Shown here: in pieces, positions 24,616 through 32,641 of the stretch
Position numbering within the stretch: the stretch's first letter is position 1
How the letters are laid out: every line of letters begins with the position of its first letter
Assembly: GCA_963734015.1 (NCBI GenBank)
Contig: CAVTFG010000019.1
Location: forward strand, 124,001-188,000
Source of the DNA: JALZKA01 sp963734015
Lineage (GTDB): Bacteria; Actinomycetota; Thermoleophilia; Solirubrobacterales; 70-9
Length of the DNA: 64,000 bases
Direction of reading: 5' to 3'
Notes under the pieces: generated by a model
Told to the model about the DNA's origin: nothing
The model's database searches: none
The model's input: the letters and a program-made list of their open reading frames with translations, nothing else
Made by a program: the position numbers and the translations under genes

Positions 24616-27426
24616 ATGAGCGACAGCTTCGGAGCGAAGGCCAGCCTCGACGTATCCGGGCGCGAGTACGAGATCCACCGCCTGGACGCGCTGCAGGAGC
24701 GCTTCGACGTCGCCCGGCTTCCGTACTCGCTCAAGGTCCTGCTCGAGAACGCCCTGCGCCTGGAAGACGGCGAGTCCGTCACGGAGCAAGCGACGTGGAG
24801 ACGATCGCGACCTGGGACGCGGGCGCCGAGCCGTCGCAGGAGATCCCGTTCCAGCCGGCGCGCGTACTCATGCAGGACTTCACCGGCGTGCCGGCGGTGG
24901 TCGACCTCGCGGCGATGCGCGACGCGATGGACGACCTCGGCGGCGACGCGAAGAAGATCAACCCTCTGGTTCCCGTCGACTTGATCATCGACCACTCCGT
25001 GCAGGTGGACGCGTTCGGGAGCGAGCGGGCGTTCGCGATCAACGCCGACCGGGACTACGAACGCAACGAGGAGCGCTACGCGTTCCTGCGCTGGGGCCAG
25101 CAGGCGTTCGACAACTTCCGGGTCGTGCCCGCCGGCGACCGGCATCTGCCATCAGGTGAACCTCGAGTACCTGGGCGAGGTCGTCTTCAGCACGGAGAGC
25201 GACGGCGTCACGCAGGCGTATCCCGACACGCTCGTCGGAACGGACTCGCACACCACCATGATCAACGGGCTCGGCGTGCTCGGCTGGGGCGTCGGCGGGA
25301 TCGAGGCGGAGGCCGCGATGCTGGGCCAGCCGATCTCGATGCTGCTCCCGCAGGTGCTCGGCTTCAAGCTCGGCGGCGAGCTGCCCGAGGGCTCGACCGC
25401 GACCGACCTCGTGTTGCGGGTGACCGAGATGCTGCGCGAGCGGGGCGTCGTCGGCAAGTTCGTCGAGTTCTACGGACCCGGGCTCCACACGCTCGGGCTC
25501 GCCGATCGCGCCACGATCGGGAACATGTCGCCGGAATTCGGGTCGACGTGCGCGATCTTCCCGGTGGATCAGGAGACGCTGCGCTACCTCGAGTTCACGG
25601 GACGGCCAACCGAGCTGATCGAGCTCGTCGACGCGTACGCGCGAGAGCAGGGGATGTTCCACACCCCCGACTCCGAGGAGCCCACGTTCTCCGAGACAAT
25701 CGAGCTCGATCTGGCGAGCGTCGAGCCATCGATCGCCGGGCCGAAACGACCGCAGGACCGGATCTCGCTGACCGACGCGAAGCCCGCGTTCCTCGAGTCC
25801 CTCGCCGAGTTCGACGAAGGCGCCGCGGAGAAGCTCCGCAACGGCTACGACGAGGCGATCGAAGAGTCGTTCCCCGCCTCGGACCCGCCGAACGGCCAGT
25901 CGGGAGAGAACGGCAAGCCGCGGCAGGCCGTCAGCGCGACCACGACTCCACGTCCGGCGGCGAAACAGGTGTCGGTCGCCCTCGAGGACGGCACCGAGAC
26001 CACCCTCGACCACGGCCGGGTCGTGATCGCGGCGATCACGAGCTGCACGAACACCTCGAACCCCTCGGTGATGCTGGGCGCGGGGCTCCTCGCGAAGAAG
26101 GCCGTCGAGCGCGGCCTCCAGAGCCAGGCGTGGGTGAAGACCTCGCTCGCACCCGGATCGACCGTGGTCACCGACTACCTGCGGCAGGCCGGGCTCGACG
26201 ACTACCTCGACCAGCTCGGGTTCAACCTCGTCGGCTACGGGTGTACCACCTGCATCGGGAACTCGGGCCCGCTGCCGGAGGAGATCTCGAAGGCGGTCAA
26301 CGACAACGAACTGGTGGTCTGCTCCGTCCTCTCCGGCAACCGCAATTTCGAGGGCCGGATCAACCAGGACACGCGCAACAACTACCTGGCCTCGCCGCCC
26401 CTTTGCGTCGCCTACGCGCTGGTCGGCCGCATGGACGTCGACATCTTCGAGGACTCCCTCGGCGAGGGGTCGGACGGCGAGCCGGTCTACCTGCGCGACA
26501 TCTGGCCCTCGAGCGACGAGATCAAGCAGGCCGTGGCCGACGCGGTGCGCTCGGACATGTTCACCAAGAGCTACGCCGACGTGTTCAAGGGCGACGAGCG
26601 CTGGCGCGGGCTCGACACCCCGTCGGGCGACCGCTACACCTGGCCCGACTCCACCTACGTCCGCAAGCCCTCGTTCTTCGAGGGCATGGAGTCCCAGCCG
26701 CCCGCGGTCCAGCCGATCTCGGGTGCCCGGGTGCTCGCGGTGCTGGGCGACTCGGTCACGACCGACCACATCTCGCCCGCGGGGGCGATCAAGAAGGCGA
26801 GCCCCGCGGGGCAGTGGCTGATCGAGAACGGGGTCGAGCCCCGCGACTTCAACTCATACGGATCGCGCCGCGGCAACCACGAGGTGATGATCCGCGGCAC
26901 CTTCGCGAACATCCGCCTGCGCAACAAGCTGGTCGAGCGCGAGGGCGGGTTCACCCGGACGTTCCCGGACGGCGAGGAGACCACGATCTACGAGGCCGCG
27001 ATGGCCTACGCCGGCGAGGGCACGCCGCTGGTGGTCCTGGCCGGCAAGGAGTACGGCTCGGGTTCGTCACGCGACTGGGCGGCCAAGGGCACGGCCCTCC
27101 TGGGCGTGCGCGCCGTGCTGGCCGAGAGCTTCGAGCGGATCCACCGGTCGAACCTGATCGGGATGGGCGTGCTGCCGCTGCAGTTTCCGGACGGGGAGAC
27201 CGCCGAGTCCCTCGGCCTCACCGGCGAGGAGACGTTCGACGTGTCGGGCCTCGATGAGGCCCTCGAGCAGCCCACCTCGGAGGCGCGGCACCTACACGTG
27301 ACCGCATCGCGCGACGGCGCGGACCCGATCGAGTTCGACGCGCGCCTGCGCCTCGACACCCCGAACGAGGTCCAGTACTACAACCACGGCGGCATCCTCC
27401 ACCGCGTGCTGCGCGAGCTGCGCTGA
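24616..27426 (+). CDS. acnA: Aconitate hydratase (AcnA type), two frameshifts
   Basis: About 936 residues after correction. TCA-cycle enzyme isomerising citrate to isocitrate. The three 4Fe-4S ligands are present: Cys in ITSCTNTSNPSV and both in GYGCTTCIGNSGPL. The C-terminal swivel domain has GKEYGSGSSRDWAAKG and RIHRSNLIGMGVLPL. The N-terminus MSDSFGAKASLDVSGREYEI is normal. The first break is near 24786, where one lost base returns the frame to SDVETIATWDAGAEPSQEIP. The second is near 25131, where one extra C in GTGCCCGCC restores PPATGICHQVNLEYLGEVVF. Two opposite shifts in an essential gene argue for sequencing error. Start chosen at ATG 24616. Confidence 0.9.
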
Positions 27427-27460
27427 GCTCCCCCTGAGGCCCGCGGCGCCCAACGTCCCG

Positions 27461-27524
27461 GAGTACAAAACAGGCGGGGCGGGGCTGTGGGAGGCAGGGG
27501 GTCCACACAGCCCGCGCCCACGCC
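27461..27524 (-). terminator. Strong intrinsic terminator on the minus strand
   Basis: Read leftward, a GC-rich arm ending GGGCTGTG pairs with CACAGCCC and extends through GGGCG/CGCCC and GGCG/CGCC with single-base bulges, then TGTTTTGT. It would end the candidate RNA at 27461-27638. It also lies 35-98 bp beyond the aconitase stop, but no T run follows it on that strand. Confidence 0.7.
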
Positions 27525-27638
27525 TAGCGCGTCGGTAGCCAGGGAGGGATGCCGACGCGATCGCCCCCGGAGGCGGGACTGGCCGGGGACGAGCTTCGTA
27601 AAGTCCCTATTGGTCCCATCACCTCCCTGCGCGGTACG
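27461..27638 (-). ncRNA. Candidate stand-alone small RNA, about 175 nt
   Basis: A good sigma-70-like promoter at 27674-27645 and a strong terminator at 27461-27524 bracket about 175 nt with no convincing coding frame and no gene downstream on the same strand. Internal pairing is extensive: TTCGTA with TACGAA (27638-27595 area), CAGGGAGG with CCTCCCTG (near 27628 and 27545). Size and long-range pairing recall 6S-like RNA, but I cannot identify the conserved bulge and do not assign it. Open frames here are GTG-started and lack coding character. Confidence 0.5.
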
Positions 27639-27644
27639 AAACCC

Positions 27645-27674
27645 ATTCTGACCGATCCGTTGTCTCGGTGTCAA
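27645..27674 (-). promoter_or_regulatory. Promoter of the candidate small RNA
   Basis: TTGACA (27674-27669), 18-bp spacer, CAGAAT (27650-27645) on the minus strand. The -35 is a perfect consensus and the -10 matches 4 of 6. Predicted start near 27638. It lies 17 bp beyond the DUF3817 stop. Confidence 0.6.
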
Positions 27675-27691
27675 CAAGAAAGAGCTTTTGG

Positions 27692-28018
27692 TCAGGTTTC
27701 CCTGCGTTCGAGCACTTCAATCGCAATAACGCTGCCCACCGGCCCAACAGGCGTGAGCGTCGCGGCAAGGAGCGTGTACGGCGCCTCGCGGCGAAGGACC
27801 GCGATCCAGATCAGGAGCGCGAGGGCGATGAACCCGACCCCGTGCGCGAGCCCGGCGTAGAACGTCTCGTGCTCGAGGCCCGGAACGAGCCAGACCACGA
27901 GCAGGATCGCGAACAGGCCGAGTTCCACCCACGACGCGACCTTCACGATCGGGAACAGCCGACCGGGAGCTGGCCTTCGCAATGCGTCGGAGGGCCGTTC
28001 AGGCGCCCGTGCTGTCAT
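27692..28018 (-). CDS. DUF3817 small membrane protein
   Basis: 108 residues with three membrane segments: about 25-47 (VASWVELGLFAILLVVWLVP), 58-78 (AHGVGFIALALLIWIAVL) and 84-100. The family is found next to or fused with integral membrane proteins in Actinobacteria, and no function is known. The His in FYAGLAHGVGF is a family feature. GCGGAG lies before ATG 28018. It stands alone between the candidate small RNA and a long non-coding stretch. Confidence 0.8.
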   Translation of the reverse strand: MTARAPERPSDALRRPAPGRLFPIVKVASWVELGLFAILLVVWLVPGLEHETFYAGLAHGVGFIALALLIWIAVLRREAPYTLLAATLTPVGPVGSVIAIEVLERRET

Positions 28019-28144
28019 CTCCGCTTCTGCCACGGCTTCCCAAGTTTCGCAGGGGCACGCCCGCGACCGGCGTACAAGCGCCCGCACCCAGCTTTGGACA
28101 GAAGGCCATAGGGCCGGGAATGCCCGGGCGGCAAACTGCCGGGC

Positions 28145-28282
28145 ATGAAGCGAACCCTGAGCACAGCCTCCGGCCGGTCGATCCGGGAAGTGGCACTGGT
28201 CCGGCGCGAAGCAAGCCGGCTGGTAAGGGTCGACCACAGGCGTTCCGGCGCCACCGCGCGGCTGCGCATCAGGCCTCACTGA
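28145..28282 (+). CDS. Possible 45-residue basic peptide
   Basis: MKRTLSTASGRSIREVALVR starts a 45-residue, Arg-rich frame. Its ATG is the 3' edge of a hairpin (ATGCCCGG at 28120-28127 with CCGGGCAT at 28139-28146), and it is followed 32 bp later by a terminator-like hairpin. No ribosome-binding site outside the hairpin is visible. It may be a real small gene controlled by the hairpin, or chance. Confidence 0.25.
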   Translation: MKRTLSTASGRSIREVALVRREASRLVRVDHRRSGATARLRIRPH

Positions 28283-28314
28283 CGCAAGGAACTGCGGAAG
28301 CGGGAGAGCTGCGA

Positions 28315-28340
28315 CGCCCGTCCCCGAGAGGGGGCGGGCG
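28315..28340 (+). terminator. GC-rich hairpin, terminator-like
   Basis: CGCCCG(T)CCCC (28315-28325), GAGA loop, GGGG(G)CGGGCG (28330-28340), followed by CTTCTC. Only a weak pyrimidine tail on the plus strand. Confidence 0.45.
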
Positions 28341-28374
28341 CTTCTCAGGCACCATGAGGCGGCGCTTCTCAGGC
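28337..28374 (+). repeat. 14-bp direct repeat pair
   Basis: GGCGCTTCTCAGGC occurs at 28337-28350 and 28361-28374, 24 bp apart, about 90 bp before the AI-2E-type gene. The first copy overlaps the hairpin arm. Could be a tandem binding site or the trace of a short duplication. Confidence 0.5.
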
Positions 28375-28461
28375 CTCGAACTCCTCGGAACTGCAGTGGT
28401 TTCCTACATCACCAGCCGTCGCCTATCCGGAGACCGCCGGTGCACGGGCTAGATTGAGCGC

Positions 28462-29676
28462 GTGAATCCGATCCGGGCTCGGCTGCGGCTTCGACGCCGG
28501 CACGAGGGGGCGGGGGCAGCGCCGCCGCCCGACGATCAGGACGTCATCGAGATCGAGCCGGGGGCGCTGTCCGGCGTCTTCGCGGCTCCGTCATGGCTGC
28601 GCGACGTCGGGTTCACCGCGTGGCTCCTGGTCGGTGTCGCGCTGTTCCTCGTGGGCGCTGTCTGGCTGATGTCGCTGACGGAGGTCATCGTCTTGCCGGT
28701 GATCGCGGCCTCCGTCGTCGCGGCGGTGGCATCGCCCGTGGTCGGCTGGCTCAAGCGGCGTGGCCTACCTCGTGGCCTGGGAGCGGTCGTCGTTCTCCTG
28801 GGGATTATCGCCGTCGGCGTCGGCCTCTTCATCGTGGTGCTCGCCGGCATCACGAGCGAGCTGCCGAGTATCGAAGGCCATCTTTCCGAGGCGAAGGACA
28901 CGCTTGCCAACTGGCTCAAGGACGCGGGTGTCGGCGCTCCCGACGCCGAGAACGCCAAGAACGAGGCCAGCAACTCGGTGAACTCAGCGGGCTCCCATCT
29001 GCTGAGCGGGATCGGGGAGGCTTTGGGCGCGCTCTCCGGCCTGGCGTTCTTCCTCGCCCTCACGGCGCTTTCGCTGTTCTTCCTCCTGAAGGACGGGCCC
29101 ACGATCCGCGCCTGGGGCGAGCGCCATCTCGGCGTCCCTCCCACGGTCGCTCACATCATCGCGGAGCGAACGCTCGGCGCCCTCCGCGGCTACTTCTTGG
29201 GCGTGACGATCGTCGCCGCCTTCAACGCGGCCGTGGTGGCTCTAGGAGCGCTGATCCTCGGCATCCCGCTCGCGGGCACGATCGCCGTCGTGACCTTCGT
29301 CGGCGCCTACATCCCGTATCTCGGCGCCTGGACCGCAGGGGCGTTCGCGGTCCTGATCGCCCTGGGCGGCTCGGGCGCCGACGCCGCGGGCGGAATGATC
29401 ATCGTGCAGCTCCTCGCGAACGGGATCCTCCAGCAGCTCGTCCAGCCGTTCGCGATGGGCGCCGCACTCGGGATCCATCCGCTTGCAGTGCTGATCGTCA
29501 CCATCGCGGGCGGTGCTCTGTTCGGAGTGGTGGGCCTGATCCTGGCGGCACCGCTCGTCTCGGCCACGGTCCGGATCTCCGAGGACCTCTCGCGCGCCGA
29601 GGCCGAGGAGGCCGCCTCCGGCGATCGGGGCGATCAACCCGATGCGGGCGACGAGCTTCCCGCCCCGGCCGGCTGA
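28462..29676 (+). CDS. AI-2E family transporter (TqsA/PerM-like)
   Basis: 404 residues from GTG 28462. N-terminal basic cytoplasmic segment of about 50 residues, then paired membrane segments (52-72, 74-90, 105-130), a soluble loop of about 70 residues, and the C-terminal bundle with LSLFFLLKDGPTIRAWGERH and the PYLGAWTAGAFAVLIALGGS region, which mark the family. Members export autoinducer-2 in E. coli or act as sodium/proton exchangers in others; here the substrate is unknown. The acidic C-terminal tail is not conserved. It converges on a potassium-channel gene with 12 bp between stops. Confidence 0.87.
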   Translation: MNPIRARLRLRRRHEGAGAAPPPDDQDVIEIEPGALSGVFAAPSWLRDVGFTAWLLVGVALFLVGAVWLMSLTEVIVLPVIAASVVAAVASPVVGWLKRRGLPRGLGAVVVLLGIIAVGVGLFIVVLAGITSELPSIEGHLSEAKDTLANWLKDAGVGAPDAENAKNEASNSVNSAGSHLLSGIGEALGALSGLAFFLALTALSLFFLLKDGPTIRAWGERHLGVPPTVAHIIAERTLGALRGYFLGVTIVAAFNAAVVALGALILGIPLAGTIAVVTFVGAYIPYLGAWTAGAFAVLIALGGSGADAAGGMIIVQLLANGILQQLVQPFAMGAALGIHPLAVLIVTIAGGALFGVVGLILAAPLVSATVRISEDLSRAEAEEAASGDRGDQPDAGDELPAPAG

Positions 29677-29688
29677 GTTCGTCTGTCG

Positions 29689-30066
29689 CTAGTCGCGGTC
29701 CCGTTTCGCCAACAGGGCCTCGATGGCCTCGAGCCGGGCGTTGATCTCCCGGAGGCTGCTCGCCCGGTCCGCATCGTCGTCGCCTTGCTCGGATGACGCT
29801 TGACGACGCTGGCGCATCTGATCGATCAGCGTCGCGGTGACCGCGGCCGTGAGCACGGTCAGGAACGCGATCCCGATGAGCATCACCAGCGTCCCGATCA
29901 GGCGGCCGGTCGTGTCGTCCGGGACGACGTCGCCGTAGCCGACCGTGGTCAGCGTTTGCACCGCCCACCAAAGTCCTTCCCCGAGGCTCGAGAAGTTGTC
30001 GCTGTCGACGAGCCAGATGGCAACACCCCCCGCCACCGTCAGGATCACCGTCGCGACGCTGATCAC
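29689..30066 (-). CDS. Two-transmembrane potassium channel family protein, 5' end uncertain
   Basis: 125 residues from GTG 30066. Two membrane helices flank a pore helix and the selectivity filter TLTTVGYGDVVPDD. A coiled C-terminal tail follows (REINARLEAIEALLAKRDRD). The frame stays open upstream and reads LLRDAFGRRSLTPRRAAG, which looks coding but has no start before a stop at about 30160. ATG 30169 in the next frame would join it if a base is missing in the C6 run at about 30140. I take the true gene to run to about 30169. A second channel gene lies just upstream on the same strand. Confidence 0.8.
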   Translation of the reverse strand: MISVATVILTVAGGVAIWLVDSDNFSSLGEGLWWAVQTLTTVGYGDVVPDDTTGRLIGTLVMLIGIAFLTVLTAAVTATLIDQMRQRRQASSEQGDDDADRASSLREINARLEAIEALLAKRDRD

Positions 30067-30281
30067 ACCGGCCGCCCGTCGAGGCGTGAGTGACCGTCGC
30101 CCAAACGCGTCGCGAAGGAGCGTGGAGACGCTGCCTTGGTCGGGGGGAGATTCGCTGGGGCTCGATCATGGCCGGCTTACCGGGGCTCTCCCAGTATCGC
30201 GTCCGCCACGGCGGCAGTCGGCGGTCGTCTCAAGACCCGGCGACGGGGGCTAGAGAGGCCGTCGGGAGGAGGCGGCCGGGC

Positions 30282-30683
30282 CTACGGGGGTCCGTCGCCC
30301 TCGGCGGGGCGGTTGCGCTGCCGGCGTGCACGAACGCGCTCGCGCGCGCGGCCGGGGCTCTCGGCCTTCTGTCTCAGGTACTGCTGCGCGACCGAGGTCA
30401 GCAGGGCGACGAGCACGCCGAATCCGGTGAGGATGAAGATGACCGTGAAGATCTGGGTTCCGGCGGAGGTCGGGGCGAAATCTCCGTACCCGACGGTCGT
30501 CAGCGTCACGATGCAGAAGTAGAAAGCCTCGACGATCGTCCAGTCCTCGAAGCGCCAGTAGAAGATCGTTCCCGTGAGCACCAGGGCGCCGGCGACGAGC
30601 GGCAGCGCCTTGGTTTCCGGGTCGCGCCAGACGGCGCCCATCGCCCTCGCGAGCCCCCGGGCCGCGAGGAGAAGCGGGATCAT
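30282..30683 (-). CDS. Two-transmembrane potassium channel family protein
   Basis: 133 residues. Membrane segment 1 at about 27-45 (ALPLVAGALVLTGTIFYWRF), pore helix and filter IVTLTTVGYGDFAPTSAG at 57-74, membrane segment 2 at about 78-100, then a basic tail with no RCK domain. It likely forms tetramers. Tandem with the other channel at 29689-30066; the two share the filter but have different tails, so they could form separate or mixed channels. Confidence 0.87.
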   Translation of the reverse strand: MIPLLLAARGLARAMGAVWRDPETKALPLVAGALVLTGTIFYWRFEDWTIVEAFYFCIVTLTTVGYGDFAPTSAGTQIFTVIFILTGFGVLVALLTSVAQQYLRQKAESPGRARERVRARRQRNRPAEGDGPP

Positions 30684-30736
30684 TCACCGGGGTTTCGTCA
30701 CACCGGTGCGCTTTCCTTGGCGCCGGTATCGAGGTT

Positions 30737-31246
30737 CTAGGCCGCGCCCTCCTTAGCCGCCGCGTCGATCTCGCGCTTGAGCTCCTCGGCGTCGGCGTCG
30801 ATCTGCTTCTCGATCAGCTTGTTCGCGCGCGTGACCGCCTTCTCGAGCTGTTCCTCGATCTTCGACTCGCCGATCACGATCACCGCGGCGTTGCCGGCCT
30901 CGAGCTCCTCGCCGAGCTCCTTGAGGTCGTCGCGCGAGATCCCACCCCTGAGGTGTCCGATCAGCCCGCCGGCGCCGGCGCCGACGATCGCGCTGCCGAG
31001 GATCGCGGGCGGGAAGATGATCCCGACCAGGGCTCCGACGCCGGCGCCGGTCCAGGCGCCGTGCTGGGTCGGCTTCTCGGTCTTCGTCACCCGGACCTTG
31101 CCGTCCTCCTCCTTGCGGATCACGGCCGAGTCGAAGGTCCCGATCGCCCCCAGCGCGTGGAGCTCGAACACGGCCTCGTAATCGGCCTCGGCATCGGCGA
31201 TCTCGTCGTAGATCGCTGCGTAGAGGAACACTGGTCTGTCGGCCAT
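30737..31246 (-). CDS. DUF1269-like protein with glycine-zipper membrane segment
   Basis: 169 residues. N-terminal ferredoxin-like fold (FLYAAIYDEIADAEADYEAV), then a Gly/Ala-rich hydrophobic stretch (GAWTGAGVGALVGIIFPPAI, LGSAIVGAGAGGLIGHLRGG), then DDLKELGEELEAGNAAVIVI and a charged helical tail (KLIEKQIDADAEELKREIDA). This is the DUF1269 layout, a family of membrane-associated proteins of unknown, possibly stress-related, function. GGAAGG is just before ATG 31246. Divergent from the lipoprotein gene at 31452 with 205 bp between. Confidence 0.82.
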   Translation of the reverse strand: MADRPVFLYAAIYDEIADAEADYEAVFELHALGAIGTFDSAVIRKEEDGKVRVTKTEKPTQHGAWTGAGVGALVGIIFPPAILGSAIVGAGAGGLIGHLRGGISRDDLKELGEELEAGNAAVIVIGESKIEEQLEKAVTRANKLIEKQIDADAEELKREIDAAAKEGAA

Positions 31247-31451
31247 GCCGGCTTCCTTTCGACGGGGTCACCTGCAGTATCCCGTTTGGAGGATGCGCCC
31301 GGCGTCGCCGCATGGTTCATCTGGCAGGTAGCCCGTAGTGGGGGCCCGGCCGCCGAGCCGGGCTCCCAGGTTCCGGCTCGCAGCAGAGGACGGGTTACGA
31401 TGGTCCCGCTCCGCGACTCCCGTGGGGTGGTTCAAGGAGGGGACGTAAACC

Positions 31452-31829
31452 ATGCGAGGACTTCGTTTCTCAGCGATCCCGGTGCTCGTTGTCTGGGCTC
31501 TGTTCGCAGTCGGATGCGGCGATGACGATGACGACACCACGACGACCACATCGGCTGCTGAGAGTGCCGAGCAGACGGTCGACTCGGCGGTCCAGTCGTG
31601 TACCGACCAGGCCCAGCAGCTCGGCGGTAGCGCGGGAACTGCTCTGCAGGCGGCGTGCACGAGCGTCGGTGACACGACCAAGAAGGCGCTCAGCAGCGGC
31701 AGTGAGGACGTCAAGCAGGCGCTCTCGCAGGCCGAGTCCTCCTGCAAGAGCGCGGTGAGCCAGCTCCCGTCGGGTGAGGCACAGAACGCGCTGTCGACGC
31801 TCTGCGACTCGATCGCGAGTGCCGAGTAG
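31452..31829 (+). CDS. Small secreted lipoprotein with helical repeats
   Basis: 125 residues. Lipoprotein signal MRGLRFSAIPVLVVWALFAV with lipobox VGC, then GDDDDDTTTTT. The mature part is a Ser/Ala/Gln-rich helix with four further Cys residues (SCTDQAQQ, QAACTSVGD, SSCKSAVSQ, STLCDSIAS), which could make two disulfides. No family recognised. GGAGGGG lies upstream of ATG 31452. It heads a same-strand group with the DUF6325 and SHOCT genes. Confidence 0.72.
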   Translation: MRGLRFSAIPVLVVWALFAVGCGDDDDDTTTTTSAAESAEQTVDSAVQSCTDQAQQLGGSAGTALQAACTSVGDTTKKALSSGSEDVKQALSQAESSCKSAVSQLPSGEAQNALSTLCDSIASAE

Positions 31830-31867
31830 CATCGGGCGCGGCACTAAGGTTCCGGGAAGGAGAGCGT

Positions 31868-32329
31868 GTGAACGCGGAAGACTTTGAAGAGATGGGCCCG
31901 ATTGACTACCTGGTGGTCGAGTGGCCCGGTCGCCAGCCGACCGGAGAGGCGGCGCCGATCGTGGCCGACCTGGTGGAGCGCGGGATCATCCGCGTCCTCG
32001 ACCTGGCCTTCATCACCAAGGACGCGGACGGCGAGGTCGCCGGCCTCGAGATCTCCGACCTGGGCGAGCAGGTGGAGGAGCTGAAGCTGTTCGAGGGCGC
32101 GTCGTCGGGGCTGCTGGGGGACGAGGACGTCGAGGAGGCAGCCAAGGCGCTTGAGCCGGGCACCTCGGCGGCGCTTCTGGTCTTCGAGAACCGCTGGGCG
32201 GCCCCCTTCGCCTCCGCTTTGCGCCGCTCGGGCGCGCAGCTGGTCGCCAGCGGCCGCATACCGATCCAGGCGATCCTCGCGGCCCTGGAGGCGGCGGAGG
32301 AAGCCGAAGCGGCCAGCGCAACGTCCTGA
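31868..32329 (+). CDS. DUF6325 family protein
   Basis: 153 residues from GTG 31868, GGAAGGAG just upstream. MGPIDYLVVEWPGRQPTGEA and ALLVFENRWAAPFASALRRS are typical of DUF6325, a cytosolic actinobacterial family of unknown function related to the N-terminal fold of DUF1269 proteins. The Ala/Glu-rich tail is low complexity. It lies 19 bp before a SHOCT gene, a neighbour it often has in this group, suggesting a shared process. Confidence 0.8.
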   Translation: MNAEDFEEMGPIDYLVVEWPGRQPTGEAAPIVADLVERGIIRVLDLAFITKDADGEVAGLEISDLGEQVEELKLFEGASSGLLGDEDVEEAAKALEPGTSAALLVFENRWAAPFASALRRSGAQLVASGRIPIQAILAALEAAEEAEAASATS

Positions 32330-32348
32330 AGTCAGAGAGGAGCAACTC

Positions 32349-32618
32349 ATGCCAGGTTTGATCAGAGGTGTCGCACGTACGGCCGCTGTGGCCGGGACGG
32401 CGACCGCCGTCAGCGGTCGCGTTCGGCGCCGCCAGCAGGCGCGCTGGGCGCAACAGGAACCGGAGCAGGGCGGCTACTACGAAGCGGCTCCGCAGGAGGC
32501 CGCGCCCCCCGCGCCGGCCGATCCGATCGCCCAGCTGAAGGAACTGGGGGAGCTCCGCGACAGCGGCGTGCTCACGGAGGAGGAGTTCGCGGCGCAGAAG
32601 GCGAAGCTGCTGGGCTGA
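32349..32618 (+). CDS. SHOCT domain protein
   Basis: 89 residues. The C-terminal SHOCT motif reads LKELGELRDSGVLTEEEFAA then QKAKLLG. The N-terminus is a basic amphipathic region (LIRGVARTAAVAGTATAVSG, RVRRRQQARW) that may touch the membrane. SHOCT is a short oligomerisation or localisation module. AGAGAGGAG precedes ATG 32349. Another SHOCT tail ends the membrane protein at 46847-48187. Confidence 0.85.
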   Translation: MPGLIRGVARTAAVAGTATAVSGRVRRRQQARWAQQEPEQGGYYEAAPQEAAPPAPADPIAQLKELGELRDSGVLTEEEFAAQKAKLLG

Positions 32619-32641
32619 GCGCCAGACGACCGTCCGGCGCC

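Larger units (their letters stand above)
28019..28461. other. 443-bp intergenic stretch with hairpins, a small open frame and a direct repeat
   Basis: No confident gene. It contains a perfect 8-bp hairpin at 28120-28146, a 45-codon open frame (28145-28282), a GC-rich hairpin at 28315-28340 and a 14-bp direct repeat. The last part (28375-28461) should hold the promoter of the AI-2E-type gene; I see no clear hexamers. Confidence 0.6.

Noticed and set aside
24612..27257. Long plus-strand frame over aconitase, out of register for most of its length
   Set aside because: It contains only the middle aconitase segment between the two frameshifts; the rest is nonsense translation.
31341..31370. GCCCGGC/GCCGGGC hairpin between the DUF1269 and lipoprotein genes
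   Set aside because: A 7-bp GC stem without a T run in a divergent promoter region; too common in this composition to call a terminator.
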